NCBI GenBank assembly: GCA_002407675.1
Contig: DHNW01000012.1
Location: 1-11,404 of the forward strand
Length of the DNA: 11,404 bases
Direction of reading: 5' to 3'
From: Ruminococcaceae bacterium UBA5406
Lineage (GTDB): Bacteria; Bacillota; Clostridia; Oscillospirales; Acutalibacteraceae
Within the stretch, counting starts at the first letter, position 1; the number at the start of each line of letters is the position of its first letter. The position numbers and the translations under genes were made by a program. The notes below the pieces were generated by a model. That model was not told the origin of the DNA. It did not search any database and saw only the letters and a program-made list of their open reading frames with translations. Positions 1 through 6,304 of this stretch are shown here, piece by piece.

Positions 1-35
1 AAGACTGATACTTACCCCGCCGGAGTGTGTATCAT

Positions 36-106
36 CTATTTCTGCTAAAATGGGGCGTATCGGATTGAATTCCGGTACGTCCTATTTTCTATATATGGGA
101 CACTTC
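36..106. repeat. Imperfect direct repeat pair, possible insertion-sequence end
   Basis: Positions 36-61 and 82-106 carry two related segments 46 bp apart. Both begin CTATTT, continue through an A/T-rich stretch to ATGGG, and end in a short segment closing with TC. Repeated terminal units of about this size and spacing are typical of IS21-family ends, but no transposase is visible and the window starts here, so the assignment is a guess. The rest of 1-328 holds no convincing gene; a 38-codon open frame at 2-115 on the plus strand could be the tail of something upstream but is not recognisable. Confidence 0.25.
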
Positions 107-191
107 ATTAATTAGTGCTTATTGACTATTGGTTTCCTCTACATTCCCGGCAGTTCCCGCGCTGCAGGTTCAGTAAAATCCATATATACCC

Positions 192-232
192 AAAAGGTTC
201 TTGAAACTGAAACGCATAAAGAGCCTTTTTTT
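192..232 (+). terminator. Probable weak rho-independent terminator upstream of the lipase
   Basis: An 11-bp stem pairs AAAAGGTTCTT (192-202) with AAGAGCCTTTT (219-229) through one G-U pair, with a loop of about 16 nt, and runs into a seven-T tract (226-232). It would stop plus-strand transcription entering from the left, insulating the lipase. The stem is A/T-rich and the loop long, so efficiency may be low. Confidence 0.45.
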
Positions 233-282
233 GACAAAGATGTAAAATTGTATATTTTAAAATTATCAAATAATGGTATAAT
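231..282 (+). promoter_or_regulatory. Lipase promoter candidates
   Basis: The best -10 element is TATAAT at 277-282, preceded by TG one base upstream (274-275), which makes an extended -10. No good -35 lies 17 bp upstream of it. A perfect TTGACA at 231-236 is 16 bp from a poorer TATTTT at 253-258, so a second, upstream promoter is possible. Transcription from the extended -10 would start near 289, giving a leader of about 40 nt before the lipase start. Confidence 0.5.
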
Positions 283-328
283 ATGGGTGCACTTTTAAAG
301 AAATGAGATTTTAGAAAGGTAGCTGAAG

Positions 329-1630
329 ATGAAAAGGACAAAAAGAATAATCTCTTTAATGCTTTCACTTTCGCTGATTTTCAGCGTTACATCCTATTCA
401 GGCGCTAAAGCTGAAAATGTAACAACTTCGCCTACTAATAATTATCCTATTGTACTTGTTCATGGACTGTTTGGGTGGGGCAATACTGAAATTGCACACT
501 TAAATTACTGGGGTGGTACGGATAGTATAAGAGAATTACTTCAGAGTAAGGGATATACAGTCTATACGCCAACAATAGGCCCTGTTTCAAGTAATTGGGA
601 TAGGGCATGTGAGCTTTATGCTTATCTTGCTGGTGGGACAGTTGATTATGGTGCGGCGCATTCAAAGAAATATGGGCACGAGAGATATGGTAGAAAATTC
701 TGCGGTGTTCTACCGGAATTGAATGATCCAGACAGCACCCTTAAAATTCATTTGGTCGGTCATAGTATGGGCGGTGAGACCATTCGTATGCTTGCACAAC
801 TCTTAGAAAATGGCGATGCTCAAGAACAGGTCGAAACAACGGATGGCAGTATTAGCCCTCTCTTTTCTGGTAAATGTCGGCATTGGATCAATAGCATCAC
901 AACGATAGCTACTCCACATGACGGGAGTCAATTCGATGATACTGAGTATAAACTTGAGCCTCTTATGCACATATTTGGTGCGGCGTTAGCCACAGCAGCC
1001 GGTACAAATATTGATGATACAAATTTTGGGTTGGATTTCAGACTTGATCAATGGGGACTCGAAAGAGAAGCAGACGAATCTTATGCAAGTTATTATAAGA
1101 GAGTTATGAGCAGCAACCTTTGGAAAAAGACAAAGGACTTAAGCATTTATGATCTTGATACGGACGGTGCTGCTGTTTTGAATGCATACGCAAAGGCCCA
1201 ACCGGACATCTACTATTTCACAATTTCCTGTTCAGATACATACGCTTCACCCGCTTATCCGCACTTTCAGATCCCGTATCCGAATATGAATCCGGCTCTT
1301 TTGAAGAGTTCTATCTATATGGGGCGTCATGTCAATTATGCAGTTGGGCACGTCACAGTTGACGATAGCTGGTGGGAAAATGATGGTATTGTGAGTGTTC
1401 GATCTGCAACTCGACCCCACAGCGATTCCAGTGACCCTTATAATGAGAATTACGGTGTGGCACAGGATGGCACATACCAGTTCAAGAGTAATACGCCGAA
1501 GGGAACTTGGAATTATATTGAAGAAATTAAGAATACAGACCATATAAATGTTGTTGGCCAGAGTAGCAACAAAGCATACCTTCAGTCAAAATTTATTCAA
1601 CTGGCAGTAATGTTAGAAAGTATATCATAA
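329..1630 (+). CDS. Secreted zinc-dependent triacylglycerol lipase (bacterial family I.5-like)
   Basis: An extracellular esterase/lipase of the alpha/beta-hydrolase fold that would hydrolyse triglycerides outside the cell. Residues 1-28 form a signal peptide (KR-rich start, hydrophobic core, AKA cleavage site before E29). The oxyanion-hole strand YPIVLVHGLFG is at 39-49, and the nucleophile elbow GHSMGG places the catalytic serine at 146. The acid is probably D352 in NDGIV and the histidine H405 in TDHINVVG. The zinc site known from Geobacillus/Bacillus thermostable lipases seems kept: D91 in NWDRA, H111 and H117 in AHSKKYGH, and probably D240 in LDQWG. Length (433 aa) fits the family. The ATG at 329 follows AGAAAGG (313-319) at 9 nt. 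It is monocistronic, with its own promoter and terminator. Codon use is more A/T-rich than thrS, suggesting acquisition by transfer. The family assignment is strong; substrate chain length cannot be read. Confidence 0.93.
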   Translation: MKRTKRIISLMLSLSLIFSVTSYSGAKAENVTTSPTNNYPIVLVHGLFGWGNTEIAHLNYWGGTDSIRELLQSKGYTVYTPTIGPVSSNWDRACELYAYLAGGTVDYGAAHSKKYGHERYGRKFCGVLPELNDPDSTLKIHLVGHSMGGETIRMLAQLLENGDAQEQVETTDGSISPLFSGKCRHWINSITTIATPHDGSQFDDTEYKLEPLMHIFGAALATAAGTNIDDTNFGLDFRLDQWGLEREADESYASYYKRVMSSNLWKKTKDLSIYDLDTDGAAVLNAYAKAQPDIYYFTISCSDTYASPAYPHFQIPYPNMNPALLKSSIYMGRHVNYAVGHVTVDDSWWENDGIVSVRSATRPHSDSSDPYNENYGVAQDGTYQFKSNTPKGTWNYIEEIKNTDHINVVGQSSNKAYLQSKFIQLAVMLESIS

Positions 1631-1675
1631 TTATTGGAACTATGTGGTAATTGTTCCAACGAAACAGATACGAAT

Positions 1676-1714
1676 AAGGATCCACCGGATTGATTCTCCG
1701 GCAGGTTCCTTTTT
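1676..1714 (+). terminator. Rho-independent terminator after the lipase
   Basis: An interrupted hairpin pairs AAGGA...CC...CCGGA (1676-1689) with TCCGG...GG...TCCTT, followed by a T run ending near 1714. It lies about 45 nt after the lipase stop. A smaller inverted repeat, TTGGAAC (1634-1640) with GTTCCAA (1653-1659), sits directly after the stop codon and has no T tract. Confidence 0.7.
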
Positions 1715-1757
1715 GCCTTTCGTTTCATTTTCGATATAATAATTCTATAGCCCTGTT

Positions 1758-1781
1758 TTTTGACTTGCATTTTGACTTGCA
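1758..1781. repeat. Perfect 12-bp tandem duplication beside the tRNA gene
   Basis: TTTTGACTTGCA occurs twice head to tail (1758-1769 and 1770-1781), about 105 bp beyond the 3' end of the minus-strand tRNA-Gly gene. No gene is recognisable here. Short repeats in the 3' flank of a tRNA are compatible with an old integration site, but no integrase is visible. Confidence 0.6.
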
Positions 1782-1829
1782 TCTTTTCGCTCTTTTGCGG
1801 ATTTTTGCGTGTTTTTCCGTGGGACAAAA

Positions 1830-1872
1830 AGAAAAAATAAAAGCCCCGAAAACCACATGAATACCGGCTTTT
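1830..1872 (-). terminator. Terminator of the tRNA-Gly transcript
   Basis: On the minus strand AAAAGCC (plus coordinates 1866-1872) pairs with GGCTTTT (1839-1845), with an inner extension through G/C bases, and runs into an almost unbroken T tract covering plus positions 1826-1840. It is placed 15 nt after the tRNA 3' end, as expected for a single-gene tRNA unit. Confidence 0.7.
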
Positions 1873-1886
1873 AGAGCTTTTCGCTT

Positions 1887-1961
<75 letters not shown>

Positions 1962-1976
1962 ATAAACAACAGTGTT

Positions 1977-2005
1977 ATTTTACCACAAGATAGGGTATTG
2001 TGCAA
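1977..2005 (-). promoter_or_regulatory. Promoter of tRNA-Gly
   Basis: Read on the minus strand, TTGCAC (2000-2005) is separated by 17 bp from TAAAAT (1977-1982), and TG just before the -10 (TGG-TAAAAT) makes it an extended -10. Initiation would fall a few bases before the tRNA 5' end at 1961, giving a leader of about 8 nt. The promoter overlaps the gap after the DUF4358 stop codon. Confidence 0.75.
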
Positions 2006-2011
2006 GTCCAA

Positions 2012-2527
2012 TTATTCAAACATGTTTTGAAAAATTTTGTTCTCTGCAGACGTATTATTTCCAACAGCAACCAGAACATATCTTCCTTTTTGTGTTATTA
2101 AGAAATTTTTCAATTCATTATACTGGGAAGGATTCAAATTTTTGTATCCGGCGGCCTTTGTGCTGATATGTGAGGTTACAATTGTTTTAAGCTTTTCATA
2201 TTTGGATGAATCTATCAGAAGAAAACAAGCAAGTTCGGAAGCGTTTTCTGAAGACTTATTCATGTATACCGAACATTCCGATATAACATCATTTGGGATG
2301 TCATAGTGTTTTGCCAGCTGATTTTCATCGACTTTTACAAAATCGGTATATTTCATTTCATTGATAATCTGATTTGTAATTTGATCTGTTGTATAACGGA
2401 CATAATTTTCTTCCAGTTGCTTTATGGTAAAAAAAACGCCCAGAAATATGGAAATGGCACAGATAAGCAAAATAATGGATATAATCGTCCATTTTTTCCC
2501 TTTTGCTTTCTCATCCCATTTACCCAT
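2012..2527 (-). CDS. DUF4358-family membrane-anchored protein
   Basis: A 171-residue protein of unknown function. A short, basic cytoplasmic start (GKWDEKAKGKKW) is followed by one hydrophobic segment at about 14-35, then an extracytoplasmic domain. The domain matches what I know of DUF4358 in Clostridia: a YDIPND.ISECSVYM segment (about 75-89), a central ELACFLLIDSSKYEKLKT strand-helix unit, and the C-terminal block YNELKNFLITQKGRYVLVAVG before an amphipathic end. Most DUF4358 proteins are lipoproteins; this one has a plain membrane anchor and no lipobox cysteine. The start is fixed by AAGGAG 8 nt upstream of the ATG; an ATG four bases earlier ends at once in a stop codon. Composition is A/T-rich. 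It is transcribed toward the tRNA and stands alone. Function cannot be inferred. Confidence 0.8.
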   Translation of the reverse strand: MGKWDEKAKGKKWTIISIILLICAISIFLGVFFTIKQLEENYVRYTTDQITNQIINEMKYTDFVKVDENQLAKHYDIPNDVISECSVYMNKSSENASELACFLLIDSSKYEKLKTIVTSHISTKAAGYKNLNPSQYNELKNFLITQKGRYVLVAVGNNTSAENKIFQNMFE

Positions 2528-2593
2528 GCATGCGTCTCCTTTCCCATATAAATTATTGCCAGAATATATTCATATATATTACAGTATTTTTCC

Positions 2594-2599
2594 ATTATA
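2594..2599 (-). promoter_or_regulatory. Candidate -10 for the DUF4358 gene
   Basis: On the minus strand TATAAT is present here, about 65 bp before the start codon. No convincing -35 lies at the right distance, and the region is so A/T-rich that chance occurrence is likely. Confidence 0.25.
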
Positions 2600-2623
2600 A
2601 TAATTGCATACAGGAATAATTAG

Positions 2624-2643
2624 GACAAAGGGCAGCCTTTTGT
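2624..2643 (-). terminator. Hairpin downstream of the peptide-binding protein gene
   Basis: GACAAAGG and CCTTTTGTC form an 8-bp stem with one bulged base and a 4-nt loop. It lies about 70 nt beyond the stop codon of the solute-binding protein gene. The following bases on the minus strand (CTAATTATT) are only partly T-rich, so it may be a weak terminator or just a stable transcript end. Confidence 0.35.
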
Positions 2644-2713
2644 CTGCTCAAAAAACGAGATGATGCCGGAAAAAATTAATTGGCGGAAGACCGGAGGGAA
2701 CGGATAATATTAA

Positions 2714-4333
2714 TTATTCTTTGGTCGCTGAAATAAAATCAATACCGCCTTGATAGGGATGAAAAACAATCCCGGTTACGCCTTTGGCAAGCGCATAATA
2801 TTTTTTTTCATAGTACAGCGGATAAAAAACAGCATGTTCATTTAAATAGCGTTCTGCCTTTGCGTAAGCCTGCACGGCGGCGTTTCCGCTTTTTGCCTGA
2901 GCATCCGTGATGATTGCATCATAGGCAGAGTCCTGCAATTTAGCAGGATTATCGGCGGAATCGCTTGAAAACATCGACAAGACTTCAAGCGGATTGTTTC
3001 CAGAAGGTGTTACAGGGTACAGGGCAGCTTCAAAATTTCCGGATTCAACGCGGCTCAGCAGCTCGCTTTCCTTCAGAGGCTCCATATTAAAGTAAGTGTC
3101 AAACTGGGAATTCCACGAAGAGATCATTTCATTTAATATTAATTTAATACTGCTGTCGTCTGGGCATAAAACGGCGAAAGATTTCATTTTTGAAAGTCCG
3201 GTTTCTTTCAGACCTTCCGAGAGAGTACGGGCGGCATTTGCATCCTGTTTGAGATAGAACGGGCCTCCGGCAGTTGACCGGTAATCATAACCATTCAGCG
3301 TTGTTCCGGGCAAAAGAATATTTCCCGCCGCAGAACAGTTGTTCGGCAAGTGGGAAAGGACAGCTGTGCGGTTGAGAGACTGCAAAAAAGCCCTGCGGAT
3401 TTTTTCGTTCTGGAATAATTCCGACTTAGTGTTGAAGCACAGACCCCAGGTGGAATTCAAAAAAGATTCTAGGGAACAACCGGATTCTTTTGCGGAAACA
3501 GCCTGTTCAGACGAAACTTCAATGGCATCAACGGTACCGTTTTTCAAGGCAGCAACCGGGTCGGAAACATCCACCGTTTTTTTACCCATGCTGAAATCCA
3601 CAGCGGAGGGCAGGGGAACTTTCTGACCATGATACCGAGAGGAACGCCGCAGATTCAGCTGCTTGCCGTGATCCCATCCGTATGTTCCGTCAATAGCAAA
3701 GGGTCCGTTTCCCAAAAGATATTTTGATTCCAGCCCATATCGTCCGGCTGTAGAATCAAAAAAGTTTTCACAGCAGGGCATAAAAGGCGCCGAAGCGGCC
3801 AATTTTGGAAAATCAGGACAGGAATCCGTCAAATCAACAACAAGGGTGCGTTTATCTTTTGCAGTGACACCAAGGTCTTCTGCCGGAACGCTGCCAGCGT
3901 GGAATTTTTGAGCGTTCCGAATGCAGAACAGCGACGTGCAGGTTGGCGAACCTGTTTTGGGATCAAGGGCACGCCGGAAAGCAAAGACAAAATCGTCCGC
4001 GGTAACACTGCCGTATTTCTTGTTGGACCATTGCGCGTCGGATCTCAGGGTAAAAGTAAAACGGGTATAATTATCATTATGCTTCCACTGTTCGGCTACT
4101 CCGGGATATGCTTTGCCGCTGGCATCCAGCCGTGTAAGCCCTTCAAACAAAGCCTGAATGGCAGTGATGGAAGGGCTGTCGGAAGCCACCTGCGGATCTA
4201 GCGTAACCGGTTCGGCCGCCAAATGGTATTGTATGGTTTTGCCCGATTTTTTCGATATGCCTTTTTTACAGGAAGTCAGCGGCAGAAGCACAGCGAAAAC
4301 CAGCATCAGTAACGCGGCCTTTTTTATGTTCAA
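2714..4333 (-). CDS. ABC transporter peptide-binding lipoprotein (SBP family 5, OppA/DppA-like)
   Basis: An extracytoplasmic substrate-binding lipoprotein, by family expected to hand oligopeptides to an Opp/Dpp-type ABC importer. Residues 1-21 are a lipoprotein signal ending in the lipobox LTSC, so C22 would be lipid-modified. The mature part begins with the typical YHLAAEPVTLDPQVASDSP block (about 36-54), then ALFEGLTRLD, and AYPGVAEQW with a FTLRSDAQWS strand. The YLLGNGPFAI segment and a C-terminal YPLYYEKKYYAL block follow; 539 aa is normal. The start is TTG at 4331-4333: GGGAGG lies 7 nt upstream and no better in-frame start exists. No permease or ATPase genes are next to it, so it is an orphan receptor or works with a distant transporter; the ligand is unknown. 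It has its own promoter, though read-through from the MATE gene upstream is possible. Confidence 0.93.
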   Translation of the reverse strand: MNIKKAALLMLVFAVLLPLTSCKKGISKKSGKTIQYHLAAEPVTLDPQVASDSPSITAIQALFEGLTRLDASGKAYPGVAEQWKHNDNYTRFTFTLRSDAQWSNKKYGSVTADDFVFAFRRALDPKTGSPTCTSLFCIRNAQKFHAGSVPAEDLGVTAKDKRTLVVDLTDSCPDFPKLAASAPFMPCCENFFDSTAGRYGLESKYLLGNGPFAIDGTYGWDHGKQLNLRRSSRYHGQKVPLPSAVDFSMGKKTVDVSDPVAALKNGTVDAIEVSSEQAVSAKESGCSLESFLNSTWGLCFNTKSELFQNEKIRRAFLQSLNRTAVLSHLPNNCSAAGNILLPGTTLNGYDYRSTAGGPFYLKQDANAARTLSEGLKETGLSKMKSFAVLCPDDSSIKLILNEMISSWNSQFDTYFNMEPLKESELLSRVESGNFEAALYPVTPSGNNPLEVLSMFSSDSADNPAKLQDSAYDAIITDAQAKSGNAAVQAYAKAERYLNEHAVFYPLYYEKKYYALAKGVTGIVFHPYQGGIDFISATKE

Positions 4334-4360
4334 AGGAATCCCTCCCGAACTTTTATAATT

Positions 4361-4408
4361 TACTCTATTTTATTACTCTATTTTAACATTTTTCGAGCCG
4401 TGTTTCAA
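4361..4408 (-). promoter_or_regulatory. Promoter of the peptide-binding protein gene, with duplicated -10
   Basis: On the minus strand TTGAAA (4403-4408) is separated by 17 bp from TAAAAT (4380-4385), with TG before the -10. The 12-bp segment at 4374-4385 is repeated exactly at 4361-4372, so a second TAAAAT lies 13 bp further downstream. The second copy has no -35 at standard spacing. Confidence 0.7.
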
Positions 4409-4469
4409 CGTAGTTCTGACGTGGAGGACAGACCCATTTAAGACTGCCGCAGGGAAAATTTGAAGGATT

Positions 4470-5855
4470 TTACCGCTGCTTTTTCGGCCTTTCCCCGGGT
4501 GCCTGTCCCATGGAGGCCAATATCCTGGGGAATTTCACGGAAAAAATCAGCGTGCAGAGGATTGCTGCTGTTGCGTCTGCAATCGCTTCTGCGGAATAAA
4601 CCCCCATTACACCCATAAAATGCGGCAGGATCAGCGCCAGCGGAATCAGCAGAATCACTTTCCTTAACAGTGCAATGAACAAGGAAACTTTCGCTTGCCC
4701 CAGCGCAACGAACATATTCTGACAGGCGCGCTGCAGACCGAAAATACTCATCCCGGCAAGAAAAACCGGCATGACCGCTGCAACTACGCGGATCAGCGAT
4801 GCATCGTCGGTGAATAGTCCGGCAACCGATGCCGGAAACAGAATCATCAGCAGGATCAAAGCAAAGTTGCATGAAAACATGGTAACCATGACAACTTTAG
4901 ATCCTTCTTTCACGCGGTTTGGATTCCTGTGTCCGTAATTGTAGCTGATCACTGGGACGACACCCTGTGCGAACCCGCCCAGCGGTACGCTGACAATCTG
5001 CATGGCACTCTGCATGACGGTCAGAGCGCTGACATAAATATCCCCAAAACGGACAAGGCTTCCGTTCAGTACAAAGCCGATCAGGCTTTCCGTGCTTGCC
5101 ATAATAAACGGGGAAATGCCCAGTGATACCACCGACCAAATTACATCTTTGTCCGGTTTCATGAATTCCGGCAGGATCCGCAGGGAAGCGCGTTTGGAAA
5201 GAAGGAACGCAAGCACCCATGCGGCGCTGAAAAACTGAGAAATAACCGTTGCAACGGCAGCACCTGCTACTCCCATTTTTAGAACAAAAATAAATACCGG
5301 ATCCAGCACAATGTTCAGGATTGCTCCAATCAGCACGGACCACATGGCAATTCCAGGCCGGCCCTGGCAGCTGATGAAGTTGTTCAGCCCCGTCGCAATC
5401 TGTACGAAAAGAGTACCGGCCAAATAAATCGAAAGATAATCTGTCGCGTATCCGATCGTATGATCCGATGCGCCGGTCAGGCGCAGAATGGGTTCCATGA
5501 AAAGGTAAGCAAATAATGTGGTTACCGCGGTGAAAACGAACAGCATCACAAAACCGTTTCCGAGAATTTTTTCAGCCCGTTTTCGGTCGTCTTTTCCCAG
5601 TGCAATCGAAGCCAGCGGCGCTCCGCCGCCGCTGACAATCTGGGAGAATGCCGAAATCAGAATAATAATAGAATTAGTAACGCCTACCCCCGCCAGAGCG
5701 TCTGTCCCAACCAACGGGATATGGCCAATATAGATTCGATCCACCACATTATAAAGAAGATTGACCAGCTGTGCGGCTACAGCGGGCAGAGCCATACGGA
5801 ATATCAGCGGCAGCATGCGGTCTGTACCCAGCCGTTCTTCATACCGGTTATTCAA
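4470..5855 (-). CDS. MATE-family multidrug/cation antiporter (MepA-like)
   Basis: An inner-membrane efflux pump of the multidrug and toxic compound extrusion family, which exports organic cations, drugs or metabolites in exchange for Na+ or H+. The N-terminal signature RMLPLIFRMALPAVAAQLVNLLYNVVDRIYIGHIP is characteristic of MepA-like members. It is followed by GTDALAGVGV, and the second half repeats the fold from about ISPFIMASTESLIGFVLN onward, with the conserved GFAQGVVPVISYNYG. Around 12 hydrophobic segments and about 460 aa fit the family. Start choice: an ATG at 5874-5876 extends the frame by seven codons but has no ribosome site. AGAAGGA lies 9 nt before TTG at 5853-5855, which also starts the protein at the usual NNRYEERLGT sequence, so I chose TTG. 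It is transcribed from its own promoter, divergently from thrS. The substrate is unknown. Confidence 0.93.
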   Translation of the reverse strand: MNNRYEERLGTDRMLPLIFRMALPAVAAQLVNLLYNVVDRIYIGHIPLVGTDALAGVGVTNSIIILISAFSQIVSGGGAPLASIALGKDDRKRAEKILGNGFVMLFVFTAVTTLFAYLFMEPILRLTGASDHTIGYATDYLSIYLAGTLFVQIATGLNNFISCQGRPGIAMWSVLIGAILNIVLDPVFIFVLKMGVAGAAVATVISQFFSAAWVLAFLLSKRASLRILPEFMKPDKDVIWSVVSLGISPFIMASTESLIGFVLNGSLVRFGDIYVSALTVMQSAMQIVSVPLGGFAQGVVPVISYNYGHRNPNRVKEGSKVVMVTMFSCNFALILLMILFPASVAGLFTDDASLIRVVAAVMPVFLAGMSIFGLQRACQNMFVALGQAKVSLFIALLRKVILLIPLALILPHFMGVMGVYSAEAIADATAAILCTLIFSVKFPRILASMGQAPGERPKKQR

Positions 5856-5909
5856 AAAGTACATTCCTTCTAGCATTTAGAGTATGTGAAAATCAGCAGC
5901 TTTCCAAAT

Positions 5910-5938
5910 ACTATACTCCACTCTCACTGAAATGACAA
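5910..5938 (-). promoter_or_regulatory. Promoter of the MATE gene
   Basis: Read on the minus strand, TTGTCA (5933-5938) is 17 bp from TATAGT (5910-5915), giving a leader of about 45-50 nt before the chosen TTG start. It lies back to back with the thrS promoter. Confidence 0.7.
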
Positions 5939-5962
5939 ATGGAACCTGCCATGCAGTCTCCC

Positions 5963-5991
5963 TTGACAGGGTGTCTTTCGGGTGCTATGAT
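5963..5991 (+). promoter_or_regulatory. Promoter of the T-box leader and thrS
   Basis: A perfect TTGACA (5963-5968) is 17 bp from TATGAT (5986-5991), and TG one base before the -10 makes an extended -10. Initiation is expected near 5998, just ahead of the T-box leader. Confidence 0.85.
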
Positions 5992-5997
5992 AGGGAC

Positions 5998-6271
5998 ATT
6001 CCAATTCAGAATCGTAATAAAAACGTTGACGAGGAAGCCGTGTTTCGAAATTCCGCAGCAGAGAGCGTGCGTTGCAAGCTGAAAGCGCATGCGGCGGATG
6101 GAAATGTTTGGCTACCGCCTCTGAGTGTGCGCCGAGGCTTTCGGGTGAAAGGCGTGCCGGTTCAGCTCCGTTAAAGCTGGAATAAGGGCAAAGGCTTTTT
6201 CCTTTGCTGAAATTGGGTGGAACCGTAAGAATCCTGTCTTACCCCATGTTTTATGGGGTAAGACTTTTTTT
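5998..6271 (+). ncRNA. Threonine T-box riboswitch leader of thrS
   Basis: A transcribed leader that senses uncharged tRNA-Thr and lets transcription continue into thrS. Stem I landmarks are GACGAGGA (6028-6035) and AGAGAG (6060-6065). The codon ACC at 6114-6116, directly before the conserved CTCTGAG segment, is the probable specifier for threonine. The T-box core AATTGGGTGGAACCG is at 6211-6225. The antiterminator is explicit: TGGG (6214-6217) pairs with CCCA (6243-6246), GTAAGA (6225-6230) pairs with TCTTAC (6237-6242), and the 7-nt bulge TGGAACC is left between them. The UGGA in the bulge would pair with an acceptor end UCCA, that is, a tRNA-Thr with discriminator U. The competing terminator shares the 6236-6247 strand. 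The 5' end is inferred from the promoter. Confidence 0.93.
6236..6271 (+). terminator. T-box regulated terminator
   Basis: A perfect 12-bp stem (GTCTTACCCCAT at 6236-6247 with its complement at 6253-6264), a 5-nt loop, and seven Ts (6265-6271). The left arm is also the right arm of the antiterminator, so the two structures exclude each other. Confidence 0.93.
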
Positions 6272-6304
6272 ATGGCTGATACAAAGTAAGGGAGTGGACA
6301 GAAA

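Noticed and set aside
2562..2571. Palindrome GAATATATTC upstream of the DUF4358 gene
   Set aside because: The surrounding sequence is almost entirely A/T, so a 10-bp palindrome is expected by chance and no regulator site can be named.
4897..5343. 148-codon open frame inside the MATE gene in another frame
   Set aside because: It overlaps a well supported MATE coding region and its cysteine- and arginine-rich composition is typical of an out-of-frame reading.
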